In this document: one piece after another, positions 34,765 through 42,855 of the stretch
How positions within the stretch are numbered: position 1 is the first letter of the stretch
How the letters are laid out: every line of letters starts with the position of its first letter
Source of the DNA: Hymenobacter sp. 15J16-1T3B
GTDB lineage: Bacteria; Bacteroidota; Bacteroidia; Cytophagales; Hymenobacteraceae
Reading direction: 5' to 3'
DNA: 64,000 bases
Assembly (NCBI RefSeq): GCF_020711235.1
Contig: NZ_JAJFAV010000016.1
Location: forward strand, 62,001 to 126,000
Program-made: the position numbers and the translations under genes
Notes under the pieces: generated by a model
Database searches by the model: none
Seen by the model: only the letters and a program-made list of their open reading frames with translations
Told to the model about the DNA's origin: nothing

Positions 34765-37700
34765 TTAGCGCCGGATTTCCAGCCAGCCCTTGGCCGTGCG
34801 GCCCTCGGTATCGTTCAGGTGGTAGTAATAGATGCCGTCGGGCAGCTTGCCGTCGTTCCCCTTCACGGCGCCGGCCCAGTCGTTTTGGTAGTTCTGGGTT
34901 TCGTACACCAGGTTGCCCCAGCGCGAAAAGACCTTAATCGATACCGGCAGGCAGCTCAGGCGTTGCTCAAAGGTGTCGTTCTGCCCGTCGCCGTTGGGGG
35001 TGATGATGTTCGGAATGAACGGGTCGCCGACGTACACCGGGGCAAAGCGCGTGGTGGACGAGCAGGAAGAGTTGTAGTACGCCGTGAATTTTACCAGGTA
35101 GCGGCCGGGCTTGGCGTAGACGTGCGTCGGAAACTGCTCGGTGCTCTGCACGAGGTCGGCCCGTTCCGCGTCGCCAAAGTTCCACTCGTAGCCGCTGGCG
35201 TAAAGCAGGTCGTGGTCGAACGTGTGCGTGAACGGGGCCATGCCGGTGTAGTAGGGCATGTCTTCGCCCGGGCGGGGCTTGAGCGGGCACGTGGGCAGCG
35301 CCAGCGGCTGGTTGGTGCGGTCTTCGGGCACCAGCATCACGCGCAGCTGCGAAGCGTTCAGGCAGCCGGTAGCGGCTTGGTAGGTGTAGGTGAGCATCAC
35401 CGGACCGCTGCTGCCGGGCACCGGGGTGTAGCGCCCATCAGGCGTGCAGCCGGGCCCGGTCCAGGTGCCGCCCGCCGGCGAGCCGTGCAGCTGGTAGCCG
35501 CCCCGCTGAAACGAGCACAGGGCGGTGTCACGGCCGGCCACGACCACCGGCAGGTTGTTGACCAGAATGCGCTGAGAAGCCGAACCACACTGCAGGGCCG
35601 GCAGGTTGTAGTTGATGGTGTGGGTGCCCGGACCGGCGGCGCGCGGGCTGAATTGGTCCCCGCTGACGCCCGGGCCGCTCCAGGTGCCGCCGCTGACGGT
35701 GGCGGTCAGCCGGATGGGTGCTTCGTCGAGGCACATCTGCGGGGGCAGGGCGAAAGTGACGGGCGTCAGGGGCACCACCGTCATGTTGAGCGTGCTGGTG
35801 GTGACGCAGGTGCCGGTGCTGGCCACGGTGTACGTGAGCTGGTGCGTGCCCACGGCGGCCGTGCCCGGCGCGAACGAATAGCCTCCTGCTACCGAGCCCG
35901 ACACGCCGGGCCCCGCCCAGGTGCCGCCCGCCGGCGAGCCGCCCAGGCGCAGCGGCGCGGCATCCACGCACACGCTCTGGTTAGGCCCGGCCACGGCCAC
36001 GTTCATGCCGAAGTCAATCTTGAAGGCGGCGTTGTTGCAGTTGGAGGCCCCGTTGCGAGTAGTATAGGAACCGGCGCCGGGCGGCACAGGAAAGCTCGAC
36101 GAGCCCCCGCAGCCCCCGCACACGGCTTGGTACACCATGCCGCGGCGGTCGAAGCGCGAGGTGCCGCCGTCGACGTGCTCCTCGCTGCTGCCGCCGAAGT
36201 ACGTGGCGTACTCCAGAGCCGAGGCGTAGGGCGCCAGTTGTATCAGGTAGAAGTCGTTGCCGTCGGTGTTGGGCTGAATGGCATTGCTGGTCACGGGCAG
36301 GCCGCGGGTATTCTCGTTGCCGTAGCTGCCGCCGTTGATGTCGCCGCCCCAGCCGCAGATGTAAATCCGCTCGCACTGGTCGACCAGAAAGGCCGTGGGC
36401 GAAATATCGGGGTTGGTGCGGCCGGTGCCGAAGGCTGTGCTCAGCACCACGCTGCCCAGGTCGGGCGCCAGCTTGTTGACGAATTGCCGGCCGTTGCGGT
36501 TTTGGTACACGTTGCCCACGACGGGCCAGGTGCCGCGGGTCTGGCCCAGGGCGTACACCCCGCCCAGCCCGTCGAGCTGCAGAAAATACACTTCGTCGTG
36601 CTGGCCGGTGCCCAGGTACGTCACGCGCTGGGCCTGGTAGCCGCTGGCCAGGTTGGGCGAGAGGTGGGCAATATAGCCGTCGACGCCGCCGAACAGGGTG
36701 GGCTGGTGCGCCCCGGTCGTCGGGCTCAGGTCGACGCTGGTGGTGCCCCCGCCGATGTAAATGTCGCGGGCGGCGTTAACCTGAATGGAATAAGCCGCAT
36801 CCGCCCCGGTGCCGCCAAAGTAGGTGGAGAAGGTGAGGGCGTTGAGCGTGGGCGAGAGGCGGGCCACCACCGCGTCGTAGAGGCCGCCGCGATGACTGGA
36901 CTGCACCGCCCCGATGAGCGGGAAGTTGGTGGAAGCCGTGCTGGTGGTCAGGTACACGTTGTCGGCCGCGTCCACGGTGATGTCGCCGCGGAACTGGTCG
37001 CCGTAGTTGTGCACCAGCTGGTTGAACGAGCCGGTGGTGGTCAGCAGGCCGTCGTTGTTGGTGCCGCCCAGGAAGGTGGAGCCCACCAACGAAGCGCCGT
37101 CGTTGCTCAGGCGCGACACCACCAAGTCGGAGCCAAAGCGGTAATCAATGCCGCTCAGCGGCACAAAGCTCGGCCCGCCCTCGAAGTGCTGGTCGAAGCC
37201 GTTGGTGGAAACCGGGTAGTTGGCGGAGGACGTGGTGCCCAGAATCAGCAGGTCGCCCTGGTTGTTGACCACCAGGCTGTGCGGCACTTCGGTGGCGCTG
37301 CCGCCGAGGTAAGTCGCCCAGAGGCGCGAGGCGCTGCCCGTAGCGGCGCTGTTGTACTTGATGATGGCCATGTCGATGACCCCGCCGAAGGAGGTATCGA
37401 AGGCGCCCGGGCTGGCCGGGTAGCCGGCGGCAAAGGCAATGCCACCCGAGTACATATTGCCCTGCTGGTCGTAGGTAGCCGTGAAGCCCCAGTTATCGGC
37501 CGTCGAGCCGGTAAACGAGGAAAATACTACGGTCGGGTCGATGGTCAGCGGGCGAGAGGCGTCGTAGCGGCCCAGTTCGAAGTGCACTTCGCGGCCCTGC
37601 AGCACGTAGCGGCAGGCCACGGGCTGCTGCTGCCCGCGGGCGTCGAGCTGCCAAGCCTGTGGGGCCAGCTCCGTCACGGTGCCCACCGAGGTGGCTACTT

Positions 37701-38283
37701 CCAGCACGCCGTCGGGGCGCAGCTGCAGGCGGTCGGCGCCGTCGTAGCGCAGGCGGATGCGGCCGGGCGCGGCGCCGGCGGCCAGCTCAAAGTCGTATTC
37801 CAGCTGGCCCTGGCGGTTTTCGTACAGGTGCGCGTCGATGCCGGTCCACAGGCTCTGGTAGCGCAGCTCGCGGTAGCCGCCCACGCCCTTGGCCCAGCGC
37901 TTGGCGTCGTTGCCGAGCAGGTAGTTGCGCACTTCGCCGGTGGGCAGGGCGGGCTGCAGCGCCGCGCCGCTGCGGGCGCCCACGAAGCGCACGGAGTAGG
38001 CGTGGCCGTGCAGTTTCTCGCTGGCCGCGGCACCCTCCTGCCCGTGGCGGTGGTGGGCCGCCAGCTGCTGCGGGTCGACGAAGGAATAGGTAAGCCCCGT
38101 GGCTTCCACGAACAGGCGGCCGGCGGGCAGCGGGGCGGCGTAGCGGGCGCGGCTGTCCCACTGGCCTTTGTTCTCGATGAACTCCAGGCTACGGGCAGGC
38201 GGCTCGCTCGCGGCTTGCGCTAGGGTGGGAAGGGCTAATAGGCCCAGCAGCGCAGCCGCCCGGCCAAGAGTAGAGAGAAACAT
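34765..38283 (-). CDS. SBBP-repeat surface protein with T9SS type B tail, tandem paralogue
   Basis: The 1172-residue protein has the same architecture as its downstream neighbour: signal peptide (LGRAAALLGLLALPTLAQAA), DUF7948-type domain (LEFIENKGQWDSRARYAA; LWTGIDAHLYENRQGQLEYDF), SBBP repeats (ATYLGGSATEVPHSL, STFLGGTNNDG, STYFGGTGADAAYS), Ig-like units and a type B tail (IPNIITPNGDGQNDTFEQ ... GWLEIRR). A PKD-like stretch (YEWNFGDAERADL) precedes the tail, as in the neighbour. The two are clearly homologous along their whole length, a tandem duplication. I chose the ATG at 38283 for its signal peptide. Each has its own terminator, so they are probably separate transcripts. Confidence 0.88.
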   Translation of the reverse strand: MFLSTLGRAAALLGLLALPTLAQAASEPPARSLEFIENKGQWDSRARYAAPLPAGRLFVEATGLTYSFVDPQQLAAHHRHGQEGAAASEKLHGHAYSVRFVGARSGAALQPALPTGEVRNYLLGNDAKRWAKGVGGYRELRYQSLWTGIDAHLYENRQGQLEYDFELAAGAAPGRIRLRYDGADRLQLRPDGVLEVATSVGTVTELAPQAWQLDARGQQQPVACRYVLQGREVHFELGRYDASRPLTIDPTVVFSSFTGSTADNWGFTATYDQQGNMYSGGIAFAAGYPASPGAFDTSFGGVIDMAIIKYNSAATGSASRLWATYLGGSATEVPHSLVVNNQGDLLILGTTSSANYPVSTNGFDQHFEGGPSFVPLSGIDYRFGSDLVVSRLSNDGASLVGSTFLGGTNNDGLLTTTGSFNQLVHNYGDQFRGDITVDAADNVYLTTSTASTNFPLIGAVQSSHRGGLYDAVVARLSPTLNALTFSTYFGGTGADAAYSIQVNAARDIYIGGGTTSVDLSPTTGAHQPTLFGGVDGYIAHLSPNLASGYQAQRVTYLGTGQHDEVYFLQLDGLGGVYALGQTRGTWPVVGNVYQNRNGRQFVNKLAPDLGSVVLSTAFGTGRTNPDISPTAFLVDQCERIYICGWGGDINGGSYGNENTRGLPVTSNAIQPNTDGNDFYLIQLAPYASALEYATYFGGSSEEHVDGGTSRFDRRGMVYQAVCGGCGGSSSFPVPPGAGSYTTRNGASNCNNAAFKIDFGMNVAVAGPNQSVCVDAAPLRLGGSPAGGTWAGPGVSGSVAGGYSFAPGTAAVGTHQLTYTVASTGTCVTTSTLNMTVVPLTPVTFALPPQMCLDEAPIRLTATVSGGTWSGPGVSGDQFSPRAAGPGTHTINYNLPALQCGSASQRILVNNLPVVVAGRDTALCSFQRGGYQLHGSPAGGTWTGPGCTPDGRYTPVPGSSGPVMLTYTYQAATGCLNASQLRVMLVPEDRTNQPLALPTCPLKPRPGEDMPYYTGMAPFTHTFDHDLLYASGYEWNFGDAERADLVQSTEQFPTHVYAKPGRYLVKFTAYYNSSCSSTTRFAPVYVGDPFIPNIITPNGDGQNDTFEQRLSCLPVSIKVFSRWGNLVYETQNYQNDWAGAVKGNDGKLPDGIYYYHLNDTEGRTAKGWLEIRR

Positions 38284-38377
38284 GGGACGATAATCGTGTA
38301 GCACCCCGAAGATACAACGAAACGAGCGCGTTAGGCCCTCACTCACCCCATCGTGTGATTCGCGGCAAAATGCGTCG

Positions 38378-38385
38378 TAGGTTTG
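38378..38385 (+). promoter_or_regulatory. Candidate -7 box for the EEP gene
   Basis: TAGGTTTG matches TAnnTTTG, 26 bp before the GTG start I use. If real, it rules out the more upstream ATG at 38370. No clear -33 box is visible. Confidence 0.35.
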
Positions 38386-38411
38386 CGGCTTCAAGGTTTG
38401 GTTGGTTTCCG

Positions 38412-39509
38412 GTGCGTCGTTCATTTGCTTTCAAGCTCACGCTGCTCACGCTGGCCTGGCTCTTGCTGGCCATAGGGTGCATGCAAGTGCCGACAAGGTT
38501 GCTTTGGCCCGCCGCTTTTGGGGCCCTCACGCTGCCGGTGGCCCTGGCGGCCAATGCCGGTTGGTTGGTTTACTGGGTGTTACGGCGCTGGCCGGTGGCC
38601 CTGCTGCCGTTGGCGGCGGTGCTGCTGACTTGGCCGCACCTGCAGCGCGGGCTGGCCCTGCACCTGCCCGCCGCGGCCCCGGCCGCCGATTCGGTGTCGG
38701 TGCGCGTGATTAGCGCCAACGTGCGGATTTTCAACGTGTACGAGCACCTGCGCGACCCGGACCTGCACTCCACCAAGACCATGATCCGCTACTTGGCCGA
38801 CAGCCCGGCCGACGTGCTCTGCCTGCAGGAGTTCTACACCGAGCCCCGGCCCACGCAGGACGGCACCGCGTTCAACACCGAGCGGCAGCTGGGGCGCGAA
38901 GCCGGCCGGCGCGGGTTTGTGTCCACCACGCTCACCAACCGCGTCGGGGCCAAGTTCGGGCTGGCCATCTTTTCGCGCTTTCCCATCGTGCGCCGGGGCG
39001 TCATTCAGTTCGGCAAGCTCACCCAGAACCACGCCATGTGGGCCGACTTGCGCCTGCCCCAGGGCGACACCGTGCGCGTGTTCAACGCCCACCTGCAGAG
39101 CATGAGCATGGCCGAGCAGGACATCGTGGATAGCTACAGCAGCAAGGCCGGCTTCAAGGCCAAGAGCATTGGGCTGCTGCGGCGCTTCAAGCGCGGCATG
39201 GTGCGGCGCAGTGTGCAGGTCGATACCCTGGTTGGGCGCATCGAGCGTAGCCCGTACCCGGTGCTCTTTTGCGCCGACCTGAACGACTTGCCCTACAGCT
39301 ACAGCTACGACCAGCTGGCCGACCACCTGCAGAACGCCTGGGCCACGGTGGGGCTGGGCGTGGGCGCTACGTATAATGGCAAACTGCCCCTGCTGCGCAT
39401 CGACCAGCAGTTTGCCGGGCCGCAGTTTCGGGTGCTGGGCTGCCGGGTGCGGCGGGATATGCCGTATTCCGACCACTTTCCGGTGGAAGCGGAGTATAGG
39501 TTGCGATGA
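38412..39509 (+). CDS. Membrane-anchored endonuclease/exonuclease/phosphatase (EEP) family protein
   Basis: The 365-residue protein has an N-terminal membrane region with two or three hydrophobic segments (LTLLTLAWLLLAIGCM and a second near WLVYWVL) and a C-terminal EEP fold from about residue 90. Expected catalytic motifs are present: ISANVRIFN (Asn), ADVLCLQEFY (metal-binding Glu), FNAHLQS (His/Asn), FCADLNDLPYSY (Asp) and YSDHFPVEAEY (Asp-His pair). Such enzymes cleave phosphodiester bonds in lipids, nucleic acids or nucleotides; the substrate is not evident. The start is uncertain: ATG 38370 is the alternative to GTG 38412. Confidence 0.82.
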   Translation: MRRSFAFKLTLLTLAWLLLAIGCMQVPTRLLWPAAFGALTLPVALAANAGWLVYWVLRRWPVALLPLAAVLLTWPHLQRGLALHLPAAAPAADSVSVRVISANVRIFNVYEHLRDPDLHSTKTMIRYLADSPADVLCLQEFYTEPRPTQDGTAFNTERQLGREAGRRGFVSTTLTNRVGAKFGLAIFSRFPIVRRGVIQFGKLTQNHAMWADLRLPQGDTVRVFNAHLQSMSMAEQDIVDSYSSKAGFKAKSIGLLRRFKRGMVRRSVQVDTLVGRIERSPYPVLFCADLNDLPYSYSYDQLADHLQNAWATVGLGVGATYNGKLPLLRIDQQFAGPQFRVLGCRVRRDMPYSDHFPVEAEYRLR

Positions 39510-39613
39510 GTAAAAGTGCACATGCGTAGGTAGTAGAGGAGAAAGAAGGGCTGCGAGCAAACATCCTGCCTATCTACCCGCTTACTCATCCCGCATCTAC
39601 TCCCCCGACTCAC

Positions 39614-39621
39614 TACCTTTG
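39614..39621 (+). promoter_or_regulatory. -7 box directly ahead of cysS
   Basis: TACCTTTG ends only four bases before the ATG, so a start at the usual distance would give a leaderless or nearly leaderless mRNA. A -33 TTTG is not evident. Confidence 0.45.
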
Positions 39622-39625
39622 CTTC

Positions 39626-41128
39626 ATGCAACACCCCCTGTCGCTCCACAACACGCTTACGCGCAAGAAAGAACCGTTTGTCCCCGTGCACGCGCCCTTC
39701 GTGGGCGTGTACCTCTGCGGCCCGACGGTATATTCGGAAGCGCACGTGGGCAATGCCCGCGGCCCGGTGGTGTTCGACGTGCTCACGCGCTACCTGCGCC
39801 AGCTGGGCTACACCGTGCGCTACGTGCGCAACATCACCGATGTGGGCCACCTCGTCGGCGACGCCGATGAGGGCGAAGACAAAATCAGCAAGATGGCCCG
39901 GGCCCAGAAGCTGGAGCCCATGCAGGTGGCCCAGGACTACGCCAACCGCTACCGCCGTCACATGGAGGCGCTGGGTTGCCTCTCGCCCGACATCGAGCCG
40001 CTGGCCACCGGCCACATCATCGAGCAGATTCAGATGATCGAGGAAATCATCGAGAACGGCTTCGCTTACGAGGTCAACGGCTCGGTGTACTTCGACGTGC
40101 CCAAGTACAACGAGGCCGGCAAGGGCTACGGCAAGCTCTCGGGCCGGGTGCCGGAAGAGCTGCTCAGCGGCTCGCGCGACAACCTCGCCGGCCAGGAAGA
40201 AAAGCGCAGCCCCCTGGACTTTGCGCTGTGGAAAAAGGCCGATGAGCGCCACCTCATGCGCTGGCCCTCGCCCTGGGGCGACGGGTTCCCCGGCTGGCAC
40301 CTGGAGTGCTCGGCCATGAGCCGCAAGTACCTCGGGCAGGTGTCCGACATTCACGGCGGCGGGCTGGACCTGATGTTTCCGCACCACGAGTGCGAAATAG
40401 CCCAGAGCCAGGCCAGCCACTCGCACACTGACGAGGCGCGGGTGTGGCTGCACAACAACATGATTACGGTGAACGGGCAGAAGATGAGCAAGTCTTTCGG
40501 CAACTTCATCACCATTTCCGAGCTGTTCTCGGGCCGGCATGCCTCCCTCTCGCAGGCCTACTCGCCCATGGTCGTGCGCTTCTTCCTGCTCCAGGCCCAC
40601 TACCGCAGCACCGTCGATATTTCGGACGAAGGCCTGAAAGCGGCCAGCAAAGGCTACCGCAAGCTCATGAACGGCCTGCGCCAAATCGAGCGGCTGCAGC
40701 TGCCCGAGGGCACCGAGCGCGCCGCCGACACCTCCACGACCGACGCCGAGCTGCGCAAGCTGGTGCAGGACTGCTACGCGGGCCTGAACGACGACCTGAA
40801 CACGGCCCGCTGCATCGCGGCGCTGTTCAACCTGCTGCGCAAGTTCAACGGCTACTACAACCAGCCCGCCACGCTGGCGCAGGTGGGCGAAGCCGCCCTG
40901 CAGGAGGCCACGGCCGCCTACCGCACGTTGGTCGTGGACATCCTCGGCCTACGCGACGAGCCCCGGGCCAACGCCGAGGAACTGTTGGGCCTCACGCTGC
41001 AGTTCTACGCCGAAGCCAAGTCGGCCAAGGACTACGCTAAGGTGGACACCATCCGAGCCGCGCTCAAGGAGCAGGGCATCTTGGTGAAAGACACCAAGGC
41101 CGGCGTCGACTGGGCCTACGAAGAGTAA
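39626..41128 (+). CDS. cysS: Cysteinyl-tRNA synthetase
   Basis: The 500-residue class I enzyme charges tRNA-Cys with cysteine. The catalytic zinc cysteine is in YLCGPTVY, the HIGH-like motif is AHVGNARG, the tRNA-acceptor region has HLECSAMS and the second class I signature is KMSKSFGNF. The anticodon-binding DALR-type helical domain follows (about 360-500). Length is slightly above the E. coli enzyme (461). The TACCTTTG box sits four bases before its ATG, suggesting a leaderless transcript. It is followed by a palindromic repeat and the M28 gene. Confidence 0.97.
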   Translation: MQHPLSLHNTLTRKKEPFVPVHAPFVGVYLCGPTVYSEAHVGNARGPVVFDVLTRYLRQLGYTVRYVRNITDVGHLVGDADEGEDKISKMARAQKLEPMQVAQDYANRYRRHMEALGCLSPDIEPLATGHIIEQIQMIEEIIENGFAYEVNGSVYFDVPKYNEAGKGYGKLSGRVPEELLSGSRDNLAGQEEKRSPLDFALWKKADERHLMRWPSPWGDGFPGWHLECSAMSRKYLGQVSDIHGGGLDLMFPHHECEIAQSQASHSHTDEARVWLHNNMITVNGQKMSKSFGNFITISELFSGRHASLSQAYSPMVVRFFLLQAHYRSTVDISDEGLKAASKGYRKLMNGLRQIERLQLPEGTERAADTSTTDAELRKLVQDCYAGLNDDLNTARCIAALFNLLRKFNGYYNQPATLAQVGEAALQEATAAYRTLVVDILGLRDEPRANAEELLGLTLQFYAEAKSAKDYAKVDTIRAALKEQGILVKDTKAGVDWAYEE

Positions 41129-41150
41129 TCAGCCAGCGCCGCGTTCAATA

Positions 41151-41237
41151 GAACGTCATGCTGAGCTTGTCGAAGCATCTCTGCCGCTTCGTTGCGTCGT
41201 TCGGTAGAGATACTTCGACAAGCTCAGCATGACGTTC
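41151..41237. repeat. Palindromic intergenic repeat with long imperfect arms
   Basis: The arms (41151-41185 and about 41204-41237) are near-perfect reverse complements of about 35 bp around a short centre. It lies between cysS and the M28 gene. The sequence type looks like a dispersed repetitive palindrome, but no second copy is in this window, so copy number must be checked on the genome. Confidence 0.7.
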
Positions 41238-41242
41238 CTGCT

Positions 41243-41250
41243 TAGATTTG
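41243..41250 (+). promoter_or_regulatory. Candidate -7 box for the M28 peptidase gene
   Basis: TAGATTTG fits TAnnTTTG and lies 18 bp before the ATG at 41269, directly after the palindromic repeat. No -33 box was found. Confidence 0.3.
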
Positions 41251-41268
41251 TTGCCATTCCATTTTCCA

Positions 41269-42312
41269 ATGACCCGCAACCCCCTGCGCCTGCTGTGGCG
41301 CCCCGCCGCCCTGCTCGCCGCCACGGTGCTGCTCACGGCCTGCCCCGATAAGAAACCGGCCACCGAAACCGCCGAGTCCGCGGCCCCGGCTGAGGAAGCG
41401 CTGCGCAAGGCCCCGGCTTTCAACGCCGACTCGGCCTATGCCTTCACGGCCAAGCAGGTCAGCTTCGGGCCGCGGGTGCCCAACACGCCGGCGCACGTGA
41501 ACTGCGGGGACTGGATTGTCGGCAAGTTCCGCGCGCTGGGCCTGCAGGTGCAGGAGCAGCCCTTCACGGCCATGGCCTTCGACGGCAAGCAGCTGCGCGG
41601 GCGCAACCTCATTGCCCGCTTTGCCCCGCAAGCGGCCCGCCGGGTGGCTCTGTTCGCGCACTGGGACACCCGCCCCTTCGCCGACAAGGACAAAACCAAG
41701 CCCAACGCCCCGCTCGACGGGGCCAACGACGGCGCCTCGGGCGTGGCCGTGGCCCTGGAAATTGCCCGGCAGCTGGCCGCTCAACCCGATTCGCTTACGC
41801 CCGCCGTCGGTGTCGACATCATCCTATTTGATGCTGAAGATTACGGTTACGACTCCTCCACGCAGGCCAACCTGGAAAACAAGCTGGCCGGGCAGGGCGT
41901 GGAAAGCTGGTGCCTGGGCTCCCAGTACTGGGCTAAAAACATTGTGCCCGCCGGCTACAAGGCCGAGTACGGCATCCTCTTCGACATGGTGGGGGCTAAG
42001 GGCGCCCGGTTTTCGCGCGAGGAGCTGAGCCGCCAGAACGCCAACGACGTGGTGGGCAAGCTCTGGTACAACGCCAGCCGCCTGGGCTACTCCGATTACT
42101 TCATTGCCCAAGACATGCCCGGCATCACCGACGACCACGTGTTCACCAACCAGGCCGGCGTGCGCACCGTCGACCTCATCGACCACGTGCCCTACGGCGA
42201 CGAGTTTTTCCCGGCTTACCACCACACTACCCAGGACAACATGAGCATCATCGACCGCAACACGCTGAAGGCGGTGGGGCAGACGGTGCTGCAGACCTTG
42301 TACCAGGAATAG
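41269..42312 (+). CDS. M28 family peptidase / glutaminyl cyclase-like lipoprotein
   Basis: The 347-residue zinc enzyme has a lipoprotein signal (LLAATVLLTAC, cysteine at about 25). The M28 fold shows the metal and catalytic residues: HWDTRPFADKD (His and Asp), ANDGASGVAVALE (Asp), ILFDAEDYGYD (Glu-Asp), YGILFDMVG (Asp) and FFPAYHHTTQDN (His). The layout also matches bacterial glutaminyl-peptide cyclotransferases, which are M28-like, so the activity may be cyclisation of N-terminal glutamine. The lipidated anchor places it at the cell envelope. ATG 41269 is preferred because the signal peptide starts there. Confidence 0.88.
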   Translation: MTRNPLRLLWRPAALLAATVLLTACPDKKPATETAESAAPAEEALRKAPAFNADSAYAFTAKQVSFGPRVPNTPAHVNCGDWIVGKFRALGLQVQEQPFTAMAFDGKQLRGRNLIARFAPQAARRVALFAHWDTRPFADKDKTKPNAPLDGANDGASGVAVALEIARQLAAQPDSLTPAVGVDIILFDAEDYGYDSSTQANLENKLAGQGVESWCLGSQYWAKNIVPAGYKAEYGILFDMVGAKGARFSREELSRQNANDVVGKLWYNASRLGYSDYFIAQDMPGITDDHVFTNQAGVRTVDLIDHVPYGDEFFPAYHHTTQDNMSIIDRNTLKAVGQTVLQTLYQE

Positions 42313-42334
42313 GCGCTTGCCTGTACTGCATTGA

Positions 42335-42368
42335 AACGGCCCAAGAAATCTTGGGCCGTTCTTTTTTG
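42335..42368 (+). terminator. Rho-independent terminator of the M28 gene
   Basis: A perfect 11-bp stem (42335-42345 with 42350-42360) with a four-base loop is followed by six T, about 22 bp after the stop. Confidence 0.9.
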
Positions 42369-42855
42369 CCTATTCCGCAAGGAGCTCTGAGTCCGCGTTT
42401 GTCCAGGCTTAGCTAGTTAGGGCGCACAGGTTCAACCAAAACTGATAGAGTGGCCGCTGTGACGGTTGCGCAGGTTACTATTCCCGCGCCGGCCAAGTAA
42501 AATTCCTTATTGCCGTCGGGCTGCCGGCTTAGGTGGCGTCCTTTCTCTGTCGTCCCGTTGCTAAGCTCGGCGGTGGCCGAATCCTGGGCCTGGCTCACCA
42601 CGAGCCTGCTGCATTGGTAGCAACAACGCCGGTGAATCAGTTGGGCTCAGCGCGGGCGGAGGTAGGGGGCACCCACGACTTCGAGCCGACGTTCGGCAAC
42701 CATCAGTGGCGTAGCTGCCTGCTGGCTTACCAGCGGCCCTCGGGGTGGGCACAGGAGCGGCGGGCGCGGAGCAGTGCGGCCCAGGGCTGAGCAGCCACGT
42801 GGCCACCTGTGCGCCGGCCGGTGTATTTTACGGGCGGCCCCAACGCTCTTGCCCA
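42369..42855. other. Intergenic region of about 490 bp with one doubtful small frame
   Basis: The stretch between the terminator and the first hydrolase gene holds one 62-codon minus-strand frame (42413-42601), listed separately, and no tRNA or clear promoter box. Overlapping frames on the plus strand look like chance reading of GC-rich DNA. Confidence 0.4.
42413..42601 (-). CDS. Doubtful 62-residue protein with one hydrophobic segment
   Basis: The frame starts MVSQAQDSATAEL and ends with a hydrophobic run (FYLAGAGIVTCATVTAATL) that could be one membrane helix. Its composition is less arginine- and proline-rich than the shadow frames of this genome, which is the only support. No promoter, terminator or family was recognised. 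It may be a small gene, a remnant of one, or chance. Confidence 0.25.
   Translation of the reverse strand: MVSQAQDSATAELSNGTTEKGRHLSRQPDGNKEFYLAGAGIVTCATVTAATLSVLVEPVRPN

Noticed and set aside
34651-38223. 1190-codon open frame on the plus strand opposite the second T9SS protein
   Set aside because: Composition is Ala/Gly/Val/His/Arg-rich with no domain; the opposite strand has a clear signal peptide, repeats and sorting tail. It is a GC-driven shadow.
42533-42790. 85-codon plus-strand frame upstream of the first hydrolase
   Set aside because: No start signal, no family and it overlaps a frame on the other strand; probably chance.
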